64,000 bases of DNA from a virus, in IMG/VR virus record IMGVR_UViG_3300033273_000392, positions 85,353 through 149,352 of that record, one strand, 5' to 3'. Position 1 is the stretch's first letter. Each line of letters begins with the position of its first letter. Positions 23,869 through 31,753 of the stretch are shown in pieces. A program made the translations under genes and the position numbers. The notes beneath the pieces were generated by a model, which searched no databases, was not told where the DNA came from, and was given only the letters and a program-made list of their open reading frames with translations.

Positions 23869-23882
23869 TCATATCTGTCATA

Positions 23883-24131
23883 TTATCCGCAATAGAGATC
23901 TAGTTCACCATCTTCCCATGCAGCGATAATAGCTGCAACTTCCTCGGAGTCTTCAGCTGCATCATAAATGCTGCACCATCCGTCTTCGTGCAAATAGAGC
24001 ATTTCACCTCCATTGCTATCTTCGGCATATCGGATGGTATGTTCGTTACCATCAATTTCAAGTGTGTATTGGTCTGTGCTTGCCCAATATACGTTGTCGC
24101 AATCTACGACTTCAATATCAAAATCTGACAT
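23883..24131 (-). CDS. Small acidic protein, 82 aa
   Basis: Strongly acidic, beta-type N-terminus (MSDFDIEVVDCDNVYWASTD) with several Trp/Tyr and Cys, and an acidic helical end (EDSEEVAAIIAAWEDGELDL). Acidic small phage proteins can be DNA mimics or host enzyme inhibitors; no evidence decides. Last gene of a three-gene early-type unit with the phosphatase. Confidence 0.65.
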   Translation of the reverse strand: MSDFDIEVVDCDNVYWASTDQYTLEIDGNEHTIRYAEDSNGGEMLYLHEDGWCSIYDAAEDSEEVAAIIAAWEDGELDLYCG

Positions 24132-24142
24132 TTTTATTTAGT

Positions 24143-24328
24143 TTAAAGAATTTTAGTTGTCATAAGTGAACCAAACGGTGCCGAGTGCAACTCTTCTAGA
24201 CACCATCGTCCTCCGTATTTTTCATCTTGTCGGTTAGCAATCATTTCCGCTTTGGATTTAGCGTGTTGATCGTCATTTGCATATACATATGCAGTAAATG
24301 TAGCTACGTATCTTTTTTCTTTATTCAT
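24143..24328 (-). CDS. Small hypothetical protein, 61 aa
   Basis: MNKEKRYVATFTAYVYANDD, then a basic helix and Cys/Trp segment. Not recognised. It sits 3 nt after the Pnkp-type phosphatase gene in the same unit. Confidence 0.6.
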   Translation of the reverse strand: MNKEKRYVATFTAYVYANDDQHAKSKAEMIANRQDEKYGGRWCLEELHSAPFGSLMTTKIL

Positions 24329-24331
24329 ATC

Positions 24332-24790
24332 TTAGAAATTTCCAGGTGCAACTTGAAAGCATGTAAGGCCATTATCCCGCCACATATCCACAACCTTCTG
24401 CCGATCATCAAACACACAGAGGATATCTGATTTATCGGTAAAGAGCTGGTCCAACCACTGCTTCTTTAATTGATCGTCAGGCATAAAGTTAAAGTCGTTT
24501 GAGGTTGGCCGCATCTTCAATACATCGAAGGGTACATCAAACTTATTGAGCCATGCCCGAGTAGCATCCTTAGTTGCCTTGCTCCGCCCACTAAGGATCA
24601 CAATCATGTTGCCTGCATCTTTAAGCGTCTTGGCCATTTGGATAACAGGCATGTTTGGCTGATCCATATCAATATTATTAGGATCAAAGAACACATCCCA
24701 ATCGATCTTACCATTGGGTTTAGTTGAGGCAGCCCGCCGCTTGTCGATGAGGGCTAGGGTACCGTCGAGGTCAAAGATTACTTTCTTCAT
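24332..24790 (-). CDS. T4 Pnkp-type 3'-phosphatase domain (HAD), stand-alone
   Basis: A 152-aa HAD phosphatase. Motif I FDLDGTLALI (Asp7, Asp9), motif II VILSGRSKATKD and a C-terminal CVFDDRQKVVDMWRDNGLTC followed by FQVAPG closely match the C-terminal phosphatase half of T4 polynucleotide kinase (IDDRTQVVEMWRR... CWQVASG, from memory). It would remove 3'-phosphates from nucleic acid or act on nucleotides. The 5'-kinase half is missing from this gene. First gene behind an early-type promoter. Confidence 0.85.
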   Translation of the reverse strand: MKKVIFDLDGTLALIDKRRAASTKPNGKIDWDVFFDPNNIDMDQPNMPVIQMAKTLKDAGNMIVILSGRSKATKDATRAWLNKFDVPFDVLKMRPTSNDFNFMPDDQLKKQWLDQLFTDKSDILCVFDDRQKVVDMWRDNGLTCFQVAPGNF

Positions 24791-24811
24791 TTGTTTTTTT
24801 AATTACACTGC

Positions 24812-24841
24812 AATATACAAAATCCAGGATTAAAACTACTA
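24812..24841 (-). promoter_or_regulatory. Candidate early promoter (weak -35, TATATT)
   Basis: Minus strand TTTAACATTTAAGATAGTAG, an 18-nt spacer, then TATATT at 24817-24812. Aligns with the stronger copies at 26895-26924 and 51431-51460; here the -35 reads TAGTAG instead of TTGTCA. Confidence 0.5.
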
Positions 24842-24868
24842 TCTTAAATGTTAAATTTTCAGAAAAAA

Positions 24869-24896
24869 GAGGGGATGATCCGTTGACCACCCCCTC
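24869..24896 (-). terminator. Rho-independent terminator after the DUF932-like gene
   Basis: GAGGGG ... CCCCTC stem followed by TTTTTT on the minus strand, 23 nt past the stop at 24920. Confidence 0.75.
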
Positions 24897-24919
24897 CCGA
24901 CAAACTGGATATGTCCAGA

Positions 24920-26062
24920 TCAGTTAAGCATTGCACCGACTTGGGCGGTCTCCTTCAGCACATTCTTGGCGAAGGGGCTTGGCATCTCGTTGGACATATC
25001 GTAGTCCTTACCAAGCAACTGACCCGCAGAAACCATCAACTCGGTTTCGTCACTTGGCTTGATGTCTGAACCAAGCATCATGTCAGCGGCGTGTGTCGCC
25101 ACGTGCGTGACTCCATTAACGACGGACCAGATGGACTGATCGGTCTTGCAGCGCTTCTTCTGCTCTGTAGTCAACTCATTAGGGTTGACATTGATGCTGT
25201 TGTAAGCATCATACTGACTCTGGAGAGGGATCCAGCTGTCTGCGCGATCACCAACGTGATTCGAAATCCAACGATGAGCTCGTTCCATCTCGTTAAGAGA
25301 TGCAGGTGTCTGAGAGGCACGCTTGACGATATCGCCAAATCCAGTAGGAACGAAACCGTTCTTGCGAAGGTTGTTCAAGTTCTGGAAGAACGTCTCCATA
25401 GACTCTTGCTCAAGGTTGTGAAGAGTGAAGTGATCCTCGGCCATCGATGTAGTGCAGCCATTAGCGCACCAGAGTCGATTAACATATGGGCTCACTTCGA
25501 TACCCCCGAACGGTGAGTTCTTCAAGGTGATTCCAGTGGTGAAGATCTCGTTATCGATACCTACATCCACTTGGGTATTTGGGTGAATCGCATTGATCGT
25601 AACTGCGCCCGTACTCGAGTTAACTGACCAATTAGCGATATCAAACCCATGGTCACCGATGATTCCATCGGCAATTCCCAAGAATCGCTCATTCGAAATC
25701 ATTTGCGTCGCGGTCTTTGAAAAACCAACAACCTTCTTAGAAATTGGAGACAACACAATGGTAATTTCGTTAAGGTTGTTAGCCATAGCATTTTTAATCG
25801 TATTGATGAATCGTGCCTTCGTCTCAGCATTGAAGAGATTTTCAAACTGCTTAGCAAAGGTCTTAGACATCCCGATGATTCGCATCAGCTGAGTGAACGC
25901 CTTAGGGTCCATCTCAACATAGTGTCCTTGGTATGAGATTACGCTCTCAGAGATGATATCAATGTCACGGACGGGAACCGACTTACGTACAGTTTGTGCA
26001 TTCATTGTCTCAGCTCGGCGTGAGTCGATAACCTCACTAGAAAGTTTACGTGCTTGTGGCAT
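24920..26062 (-). CDS. DUF932-like phage/plasmid protein, 380 aa
   Basis: A soluble 380-aa protein. The RLWCANGCTTSMAED segment (about residue 198) resembles the R-x-x-C-x-N-G/M centre of DUF932 phage/plasmid proteins, whose function is unknown. The remainder is helical, with a MERAHRWISNHVGDRADSW stretch near 260. GC content looks higher than in the neighbouring late genes. The family is a tentative match. Confidence 0.6.
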   Translation of the reverse strand: MPQARKLSSEVIDSRRAETMNAQTVRKSVPVRDIDIISESVISYQGHYVEMDPKAFTQLMRIIGMSKTFAKQFENLFNAETKARFINTIKNAMANNLNEITIVLSPISKKVVGFSKTATQMISNERFLGIADGIIGDHGFDIANWSVNSSTGAVTINAIHPNTQVDVGIDNEIFTTGITLKNSPFGGIEVSPYVNRLWCANGCTTSMAEDHFTLHNLEQESMETFFQNLNNLRKNGFVPTGFGDIVKRASQTPASLNEMERAHRWISNHVGDRADSWIPLQSQYDAYNSINVNPNELTTEQKKRCKTDQSIWSVVNGVTHVATHAADMMLGSDIKPSDETELMVSAGQLLGKDYDMSNEMPSPFAKNVLKETAQVGAMLN

Positions 26063-26102
26063 GTTGATGGTTTAAATGTGATTTACAGTATTTATACTCG
26101 TT

Positions 26103-26396
26103 TCAGTCGAAATGTTTCATGAGTTCTTGTTTAAACTCATTTTTATTTATCTCAATTGGTTTGCAGAATAGAACTTTATGCCCAAGATATTGGAACCGCA
26201 CATCGCCATTAGAACGCGTCTTAAGCGTATCTCGGCAGGCTTGGATAAGATCGGTGTTTCCAATATAGGTTAGCAATTCTGCATCAACCTCGACGTGGAA
26301 GATCTGTCCTCCCTTTGGACGGAAGTCTGGTCCTCCTTCACCGGTGAGATTATAATTCTCGTAGTATTGAGCTTCTATTTGAAGGAGCGCTGTCAT
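26103..26396 (-). CDS. Hypothetical protein, 97 aa
   Basis: Starts MTALLQIEAQYYENYNLTGE, continues with a Gly/Pro-rich turn (GGPDFRPKGGQIFHVEVD) and a helical end. The Y-Y-E-N-Y pattern is seen in uncharacterised phage proteins. Shares a base with the stop of the LPD29-like gene, so probably co-translated. Confidence 0.65.
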   Translation of the reverse strand: MTALLQIEAQYYENYNLTGEGGPDFRPKGGQIFHVEVDAELLTYIGNTDLIQACRDTLKTRSNGDVRFQYLGHKVLFCKPIEINKNEFKQELMKHFD

Positions 26397-26854
26397 TAGG
26401 CTTTTTGGGTTTCAAGGTAAGCTTCATAGGCCTCGTATTGCTTAGTGCCATACTTAGGACGATAGCTAACCGTCATGTATTTAGTTCCGAACTCAATGCC
26501 ACTTGCAGGATCTTTAATCCCATGGCCATCGTTGTATTCATAGATATCTTCCATGCCGTTGAAACGACCTTGAGAGAAGACAGCTTCAAGTTCTTGGCGG
26601 ACATTTTCATAGACACACTTCTCGACTTCAACAGGACTCAAGTAAACGTCGACAGCATCTCCGCCGCTGAAAGAACTAGTAGACACCTGGAACTTGACGC
26701 CAGGGAAACGTTGCTTCATGTATTGACGGACGCACTGGCCAACGCCGCCCATCGTACGATAGCAGGGTTCGCCGTCTCGGTTAGCACCGACAGTGATGTT
26801 CTTAAACTCGAGGCCGAATGACTCGAAGGTGATTTTAGCAGTGTTTTGCTTCAT
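26396..26854 (-). CDS. LPD29-like protein, 152 aa
   Basis: The core (about 50-110) FQVSTSSFSGGDAVDVYLSP followed by a helix and GRFNGMEDIYEYNDG resembles the large polyvalent protein-associated domain LPD29 (V-x-S-x-S-G-G-D-S/A-I/V-D-V, then F-x-G-x-F-D/N-G-M-x-D-x-Y). LPD29 occurs in injected or early-acting phage and mobile-element proteins; its biochemical role is unknown. First gene behind a strong early-type promoter. Confidence 0.7.
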   Translation of the reverse strand: MKQNTAKITFESFGLEFKNITVGANRDGEPCYRTMGGVGQCVRQYMKQRFPGVKFQVSTSSFSGGDAVDVYLSPVEVEKCVYENVRQELEAVFSQGRFNGMEDIYEYNDGHGIKDPASGIEFGTKYMTVSYRPKYGTKQYEAYEAYLETQKA

Positions 26855-26894
26855 GAGAGAGTTGATTTGTTTAACTGATTAACCTTACATATGC

Positions 26895-26924
26895 AATATA
26901 CGACAGGATTTTTAAGCATGACAA
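26895..26924 (-). promoter_or_regulatory. Candidate early promoter TTGTCA-18-TATATT
   Basis: Minus strand: TTGTCA (26924-26919), 18-nt spacer, TATATT (26900-26895), followed by the conserved leader GCATATGTAAGGTTAATCAG. Almost identical to copies at 51431-51460 (minus) and 51900-51929 (plus). Confidence 0.75.
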
Positions 26925-26949
26925 TCTGAAATGTTAAAATTTGTTAAAA

Positions 26950-27180
26950 TCAACGTTCCATAATAACAAAGTGACCGAAGTAACTGTCAAAGACCTGCAG
27001 GAGGTTCTCATAATCAGACTCTCGCATCTCATCGCAAATAGCTTGAGGATCGTAGCCTGCCTCAGCCCCGCCGAGCTGCTCAGCAAATCGTTTAGCGTAT
27101 CCGAGCAGGACAAACGCGTTACCTTCAGGACCGGTGAGATCGATGACGATCTCGGTTGCTTCTTCTTTTCTTCGAAACAT
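26950..27180 (-). CDS. Small conserved-type phage protein, 76 aa
   Basis: MFRRKEEATEIVIDLTGPEG, then NAFVLLGYAKRFAEQLGG. The D-L-T-G/S-P-x-G-N-A-F-x-L-x-G-x-A pattern is one I know from small uncharacterised phage proteins. Function unknown. Follows the 63-aa gene by 2 nt. Confidence 0.7.
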   Translation of the reverse strand: MFRRKEEATEIVIDLTGPEGNAFVLLGYAKRFAEQLGGAEAGYDPQAICDEMRESDYENLLQVFDSYFGHFVIMER

Positions 27181-27182
27181 GA

Positions 27183-27374
27183 TTATTTGTTTTTTTCGTT
27201 TTCAATTTCTTTGTCAACCGCATCTGCAATAAAACGCGAAATGTCACGCTTCTCGCCGATGATTTCGATCAACTGGACGAGAATGCCCATGTTGCCTTCT
27301 TTAATTGCTGATTTGATCAGCATATCCTGGGCCGAAGGGGCCATTGAGAGAATGTGTTTCTTGATATCGATCAT
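27183..27374 (-). CDS. Small hypothetical protein, 63 aa
   Basis: I chose the ATG at 27374 (MIDIKKHILSMAPSAQDMLI) because the longer frame to 27425 would run back through the promoter and into the terminator. Short helical protein. Behind an early-type TATATT with the conserved leader. Confidence 0.65.
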   Translation of the reverse strand: MIDIKKHILSMAPSAQDMLIKSAIKEGNMGILVQLIEIIGEKRDISRFIADAVDKEIENEKNK

Positions 27375-27400
27375 GAGTAACTGATTAACCTTACATATGT

Positions 27401-27406
27401 AATATA
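27401..27406 (-). promoter_or_regulatory. Candidate early promoter -10 and conserved leader
   Basis: TATATT followed by ACATATGTAAGGTTAATCAG, the leader shared with 26895 and 51431. The region where the -35 should lie is taken by a terminator hairpin, so this copy may have a substitute -35 (TTTTTT) or be weak. Confidence 0.5.
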
Positions 27407-27414
27407 CGAAAAAA

Positions 27415-27440
27415 AGCCCAAACAAAAAAATGTTTGGGCT
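27415..27440 (-). terminator. Rho-independent terminator
   Basis: 10-bp perfect stem AGCCCAAACA/TGTTTGGGCT, 6-nt loop, followed on the minus strand by TTTTTTT. It lies 26 nt past the stop of the tagged gene at 27467. Confidence 0.92.
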
Positions 27441-27466
27441 CTTAATATTGTTAAAATATGTTAAAA

Positions 27467-27961
27467 TCAGTCGCAGTTTCCTTCAGCTTCTGTCTCTATG
27501 TCTTCAACGTAAATCTTAGAGCTATCAATCCACCTATACTTCCTTGCGATATTAGTAACTAGCTTTACGGAAGGAGAGAAGTAGTTAACTGCATCTGTAG
27601 ATTCACATTCAGCATCCTCAAAGTCAAATACAAACTTCCATGCAAGAGAACCTACATTTACAGTTCCATCTCCATTAGCAACATAGTCCACATACGAATC
27701 ATCAATAGGCTCTAGTGGAGTGTACATCTTAAAGTTGCTTATCATTCTTTTACTAAAGCTATTAAAGTGCCTTTGACAAAGAGCGTCTATTTCAGCAATA
27801 AAATCATTGAACTCATCAGCAGGAACATCGCTTGCGTTCTTTTTTGCAGATATCGCAAGATCAAAATCAGCAGATCCTTCTGACATACAATCTACCTCCC
27901 ACTTTGGGTCTGGTCCATAGTACTCGTTTACGAAATCTCTAAATCCACCTACGTGCTTCAT
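27467..27961 (-). CDS. Capsid-targeted acidic protein, 164 aa
   Basis: Tag MKHVGGFRDFVNE|Y. The remainder is acidic and aromatic with beta segments (VNVGSLAWKFVFDFEDAECE) and ends acidic with Cys. No recognised domain. Monocistronic: candidate late promoter 19 nt upstream and terminator directly downstream, which fits a packaged protein made in quantity late. Confidence 0.75.
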   Translation of the reverse strand: MKHVGGFRDFVNEYYGPDPKWEVDCMSEGSADFDLAISAKKNASDVPADEFNDFIAEIDALCQRHFNSFSKRMISNFKMYTPLEPIDDSYVDYVANGDGTVNVGSLAWKFVFDFEDAECESTDAVNYFSPSVKLVTNIARKYRWIDSSKIYVEDIETEAEGNCD

Positions 27962-27980
27962 ACTTTAAAAATGTTTTCTT

Positions 27981-27988
27981 TATATATC
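27981..27988 (-). promoter_or_regulatory. Candidate late promoter GATATATA
   Basis: 19 nt before the ATG at 27961 on the minus strand, in the 37-nt gap after the exonuclease gene. Confidence 0.5.
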
Positions 27989-27998
27989 TAAGAGTGTA

Positions 27999-28742
27999 TT
28001 AAAAAGGGGCTTCGTCTAGCAGAGGCATACCACTGATCTTAAGCATAACCTCTGCGGTTGCCTTAATATCCTTTTCACAATATTCTTTAATCTCTTCAAG
28101 TCTTCCATTCCAATATGCTTCATTAACCTCAGATCCTTCCATAGCATCTTTAGGACTGGGGATCCCCATAACTTCAGCAATCAGTCCTAGCTTAGCGCTG
28201 TTCCATCCACCAAACTTCCAAATATCTTGCGTATCTAGGAGGCAGTTCTCCCACGGCTTCTGCTTTTGAAAGTGGAATGCAGCAGGAACTGCCACTTCAT
28301 TTACAAGAGCTCGCTTTACAAGATACGGCATATCAAATCCCTTGATGTTATGTCCGACCCAAAGCATCTTAGGGTACTTGTTCATAACCTTAGTTGCAAA
28401 CTCCATAAAGTTAGAAAGAACTTTCTTTTCGTCATCTCCATAAGTTGAGCTACATGAAAACTTGTATGGCATTCCGTATTCATCAAACTTTATCTGACCA
28501 AACGAGATGCAAACGATCTTACCCCATTCGGGCCATAGTCCAGCCATACGAGGCCACATTTCGTGCGGATCTTGAATATCACCAAGCTCTTCTGGATTCT
28601 GCTGTCTAAGTTGAAGTGACTTGTATGCCCAGTAATTCTCTAGGGCAGGATTCTTATCAATCGTTTCTTGAAACGTTTCTGTTTGCGTAGTGGTCTCTAT
28701 ATCAATAAAGACCATTTGCTTTAGTTCTTCTGGATTGTACAT
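27999..28742 (-). CDS. DnaQ/PolB-type 3'-5' exonuclease
   Basis: A 247-aa exonuclease of the RNase H-like DEDD class. ExoI FIDIETTT (Asp14, Glu16), ExoII WVGHNIKGFDMPYL (about residue 131), ExoIII EYCEKDIKATAEVML near the C-terminus, and the segment DTQDIWKFGGWNSAKLGLIA between. It resembles stand-alone PolB-exonuclease-like proteins (Pfam DNA_pol_B_exo2 group). Roles could be proofreading, repair or host DNA breakdown. Confidence 0.88.
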   Translation of the reverse strand: MYNPEELKQMVFIDIETTTQTETFQETIDKNPALENYWAYKSLQLRQQNPEELGDIQDPHEMWPRMAGLWPEWGKIVCISFGQIKFDEYGMPYKFSCSSTYGDDEKKVLSNFMEFATKVMNKYPKMLWVGHNIKGFDMPYLVKRALVNEVAVPAAFHFQKQKPWENCLLDTQDIWKFGGWNSAKLGLIAEVMGIPSPKDAMEGSEVNEAYWNGRLEEIKEYCEKDIKATAEVMLKISGMPLLDEAPF

Positions 28743-28743
28743 A

Positions 28744-28778
28744 GCGTATTAGTATCTCATAGTTATATGAGAATACGC
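28744..28778. repeat. Imperfect hairpin between genes
   Basis: GCGTATT ... AATACGC arms with inner TCTCATA/TATGAGA pairing, in the gap between the 81-aa gene and the exonuclease ATG. No T tract, so an mRNA-structure or processing site rather than a clear terminator. Confidence 0.45.
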
Positions 28779-28786
28779 CATAATGT

Positions 28787-29032
28787 TTAAGATACTGGTC
28801 CGTCCCAGCCCTGATTATCCCAGTCTCTTGCTGATCTTAAATCGGAATATGCTTGATATGGAAGCACAACTTGCACGTATCCTCCGCTTACAGAATACGG
28901 AGCCTCTTCATGTGAATGCCAGTATGGCGGAGCATTTTTGATTCTTCCATTTAGAAAATCAAATAGCTCGTCAATTTGCATATGGTGAACCCATAAGACG
29001 ATTTGCATGCATTTCATATTAGCTTTTCCCAT
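28787..29032 (-). CDS. Hypothetical protein, 81 aa
   Basis: MGKANMKCMQIVLWVHHMQI, then W-H-S-H-E and D-W-D-N-Q-G-W-D-G near the end. Trp- and His-rich. Not recognised. It starts 5 nt after the ATP-grasp gene ends. Confidence 0.65.
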   Translation of the reverse strand: MGKANMKCMQIVLWVHHMQIDELFDFLNGRIKNAPPYWHSHEEAPYSVSGGYVQVVLPYQAYSDLRSARDWDNQGWDGPVS

Positions 29033-29037
29033 ATTAA

Positions 29038-29985
29038 TTAACTTTGAATTTCAAATCTGTCAGGCTCAAGATCTAACGTCTTTTTATCTAGATATTCACT
29101 AAAATCAGATAACTCCTTATCAGCATCATCAGATAACTCCCTTCCATAGAAGTCCTTAAATAGAACTCTATATGCCTGAACAGTTATATCAAATGGTACA
29201 CCTGGTTGTGAATTACTTTCTATAATGTAAACCTTTCCGTCTTTGTCCTCCATCACATCAAAGCAAATGTATGGGAGATCTTTGAATATCCTGCAATACT
29301 TGGATATGACTTCTTTAAAGGAATCAGGGACGTTCTCTGGATTTCTCTTTATATACTTAAACGACATCTTTTCCTCTCCCTTACCATCTCCACTTTTAGC
29401 TTTGTCGTTCATAGGCTTTCTTTCCATCCATGCAAATATCTCGCCTTTAAAGCAAACTAGACGATGCTCGGATTTCTTATCAATATATTGTGAATAAACT
29501 TCTAGCTTACTATGGTCTGCTGAATCAAATGACTCCTGATCCTTAAAAACTTGAATGCCTAGGCCAGAATGTCCGCTAGACGGTTTAGCTATCATTGGAA
29601 AACCTATCTTCTCGATAGCTTCATCTTTATCAAAAGAAGTTTTAGGAATATTTTCATCGTCACCGACAATCTCATGGAACTTCTTTTTTGACCCCGACAT
29701 TTCAATAAACTCTGGCTTATTGTACACTTTATCTGGATCGATAAGGCCATCATCAATAAGAGCCTTTACTACTTTGGAATTATACGTCAATACAGGAAAC
29801 TCTGGATTTATCTCCATGTCCTTGTAGTTATCTAAATTAACCTGTACAAAGAAGTTATCGCCAGCAAAGCCTTTATAGCTCCACCAGCGATGACCACTTT
29901 TAGGATCGATAGCAAGATAGATTTTATGTAAATCTCCTTGCCTCTTCTCAGAAACAAACTGTTCAAAAAGCTTGAATTTACCCAT
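29038..29985 (-). CDS. Capsid-targeted ATP-grasp ligase
   Basis: A 315-aa protein from the ATG at 29985 (the frame also opens at a TTG at 30000 inside the promoter-like octamer). Tag MGKFKLFEQFVSE|K. It has the ATP-grasp layout: FPMIAKPSSGHSGLGIQVF (nucleotide-binding strand-turn-strand, about 130), then ICFDVMEDKDGKVYIIESNS near 255 with the metal-binding E-x-N. RimK-like ligases join carboxylates to amines, for example adding amino acids to proteins. A tagged ligase implies an enzyme carried in the head and delivered at infection. Substrate unknown. Confidence 0.82.
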   Translation of the reverse strand: MGKFKLFEQFVSEKRQGDLHKIYLAIDPKSGHRWWSYKGFAGDNFFVQVNLDNYKDMEINPEFPVLTYNSKVVKALIDDGLIDPDKVYNKPEFIEMSGSKKKFHEIVGDDENIPKTSFDKDEAIEKIGFPMIAKPSSGHSGLGIQVFKDQESFDSADHSKLEVYSQYIDKKSEHRLVCFKGEIFAWMERKPMNDKAKSGDGKGEEKMSFKYIKRNPENVPDSFKEVISKYCRIFKDLPYICFDVMEDKDGKVYIIESNSQPGVPFDITVQAYRVLFKDFYGRELSDDADKELSDFSEYLDKKTLDLEPDRFEIQS

Positions 29986-29989
29986 AAGG

Positions 29990-29997
29990 TATATATC
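29990..29997 (-). promoter_or_regulatory. Candidate late promoter GATATATA, near-leaderless
   Basis: 4 nt before the ATG of the tagged ATP-grasp gene; the same geometry as at 16910, 18286 and 21418. Confidence 0.45.
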
Positions 29998-30001
29998 CAA
30001 G

Positions 30002-30439
30002 TTAGCTTCCAGGAAAAACTTCGATCGTTCTTTCTTCTTTAACTAAATCGCCCCATACTCCAGAGTAGCGAGTACCCTTTACAATATGATTGTCAATCCA
30101 ATGGTAATGACCGCCTCTTGGCTTATTCATAAGAAGACCATGATACTTAAAGCCATGTTTATCAAGCCACTCCTCGGTAATATCTCTCACATCCTCAGTA
30201 CGAGATGTAAAGAATGTGATTATATGTCCCTCGTCGTACCAGCGGTTTAGTGTTTCTACTGCATCTGGAAATGGAAGAACATGTTTCATTCTTTCAGGCT
30301 CCTCATTAGGTACATCATCAGTTACCGTTCCATCGATATCGATTAAATAGTTTTTAACACCTTCTGGTAATTGTGGACTTGCCAAATGTCCCTCGTCGTC
30401 AAACGCCATATTAAGCGCTAAGTTTATTTCTTTCTTCAT
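30002..30439 (-). CDS. HAD-family phosphatase, 145 aa
   Basis: HAD motifs: LIDIDGTVTDD (Asp34, Asp36), FFTSRTEDV (about 76) and a C-terminal HWIDNHIVKG instead of the usual D-D. It resembles phage and Bacteroidota HADs near glycan genes. Its position downstream of two glycosyltransferase genes suggests sugar-phosphate chemistry, but that is only context. Confidence 0.8.
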   Translation of the reverse strand: MKKEINLALNMAFDDEGHLASPQLPEGVKNYLIDIDGTVTDDVPNEEPERMKHVLPFPDAVETLNRWYDEGHIITFFTSRTEDVRDITEEWLDKHGFKYHGLLMNKPRGGHYHWIDNHIVKGTRYSGVWGDLVKEERTIEVFPGS

Positions 30440-30445
30440 GTTGAA

Positions 30446-31753
30446 TTAGTTTTGTTTTCTCATAAAAGACACGCAGATATATCTTTTTCCAGAGTATATC
30501 GGACGTGCGCCGTGAAGGTGTGTGACCATTCCAGGATGGAGAGTAGCCGTTCCTACTCTTTCTGGATTAGATAGTAAGTTGTATTTAGGGAACCATGTTC
30601 CGCCGCCATCAAATTCATCATTTAGTTTTACAACCATTGTTATATGGCTAAAGTCATGATGTAGTGACAAGTGAGACTGCCGGTCTGTCGTGTATCTTGC
30701 TAAAAAGTTTTCACTAAACATGGTTCTCCAACCCTTTCCTTCTAGTGTCCATAGATGAATACAGAGAGGGTATATAACCTCTTTAAGAACTCGACTATAA
30801 ATGTTTTGAAGGCCTATGTCTTGCAAAAGCACGTCGTTAGTTGGATAAAACTCATGTCTATCTACAGTCCAATTATCTTTAGCTTCTGCCAATGCAATTG
30901 CATCTTTACAGAATTTTTCAGTAAATAGCTGAAACTCAAACACGTTGTCACCTAGATCATCAATCATAAGATCGTATTCTCCTTTACGCAAAGTCGTATT
31001 TACATACTTTTGCATCCAAGAATCCCAATCAGAGTCATCTAGAATTTCAAAGTACTCATTGGTTTGTGGATTACCGTGCCCGATAGTAGAAGTTTGTGCA
31101 TTAGACGTTTGCTTTATCCAGTCTACTTTAGTAGCAAATGCCTTTATCTTCTTTTCAGGAAATAGTTCATTTACATCGTTTCTAGGATGCCGCAAAAAGG
31201 TAGCCGGTAAAAACTCATCAACTGGGATTATATTAGATCTAAGATTTACGTAATCTAAGAGTTTACTAGCACCGACCTTAGTAAGAACGTATGCATGTGA
31301 ACAATATGAGTTTAAAGGCATACATATATCTTCAGTAACTGAAAGCTCTGCTTCTTTGTTCAGCGCGTTTCTACCAAGATATATGAAATCCCATTTAGGT
31401 ACTTTATCTAAATTTAATTGGCTAATTGCCTTTACTCCTTTAAAGTCCTCTTCTAGAACTAAAACGACATCTTCATCTCCTTCCGCAATCTTTTTCCATA
31501 TTTCCATGTGACTTAACGTACATCCTATTTCACCTGGAAGTACTTGCCTATTCCACCAATCGTTATTAGAACCTTCAAGCTTCCATCCAGAATACGCTGA
31601 AAATGGCTCTATATTACTAGGTACATTATTTCCGTCAATTGCTGTAAAGATCTCGTACCCTGCTCTATTGCTTAGACCGAGTTTTCCCATTCGATCTATA
31701 ATATCTGCATTAGACTTTTTAAGATTAATTACATAAATCTTTTCTATATTCAT
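30446..31753 (-). CDS. GT25 glycosyltransferase fused to a lysyl-hydroxylase-like 2OG-Fe(II) oxygenase
   Basis: 435 aa from the ATG at 31753 (ATGA overlap with the GT4 gene). Residues 1-210: GT25 fold with IEKIYVINLKKS, GEIGCTLSHMEIW (74-86) and VLEEDF (99-104), the LPS/collagen galactosyltransferase family. Residues about 270-435: oxygenase with HxD at His365/Asp367, GGGTWFPKYN (383-392), distal His412 in MVTHLHG and Arg424 in SGKRYICVSF. That C-terminus closely follows animal procollagen lysyl hydroxylases. Located in the same block as two collagen-like genes, it likely hydroxylates and glycosylates their Lys residues. Confidence 0.88.
   Translation of the reverse strand: MNIEKIYVINLKKSNADIIDRMGKLGLSNRAGYEIFTAIDGNNVPSNIEPFSAYSGWKLEGSNNDWWNRQVLPGEIGCTLSHMEIWKKIAEGDEDVVLVLEEDFKGVKAISQLNLDKVPKWDFIYLGRNALNKEAELSVTEDICMPLNSYCSHAYVLTKVGASKLLDYVNLRSNIIPVDEFLPATFLRHPRNDVNELFPEKKIKAFATKVDWIKQTSNAQTSTIGHGNPQTNEYFEILDDSDWDSWMQKYVNTTLRKGEYDLMIDDLGDNVFEFQLFTEKFCKDAIALAEAKDNWTVDRHEFYPTNDVLLQDIGLQNIYSRVLKEVIYPLCIHLWTLEGKGWRTMFSENFLARYTTDRQSHLSLHHDFSHITMVVKLNDEFDGGGTWFPKYNLLSNPERVGTATLHPGMVTHLHGARPIYSGKRYICVSFMRKQN

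Noticed and set aside
29986-30000. TTG at 30000 as start of the ATP-grasp gene
   Set aside because: It lies inside the GATATATA element; the ATG at 29985 gives the packaging tag at the N-terminus.
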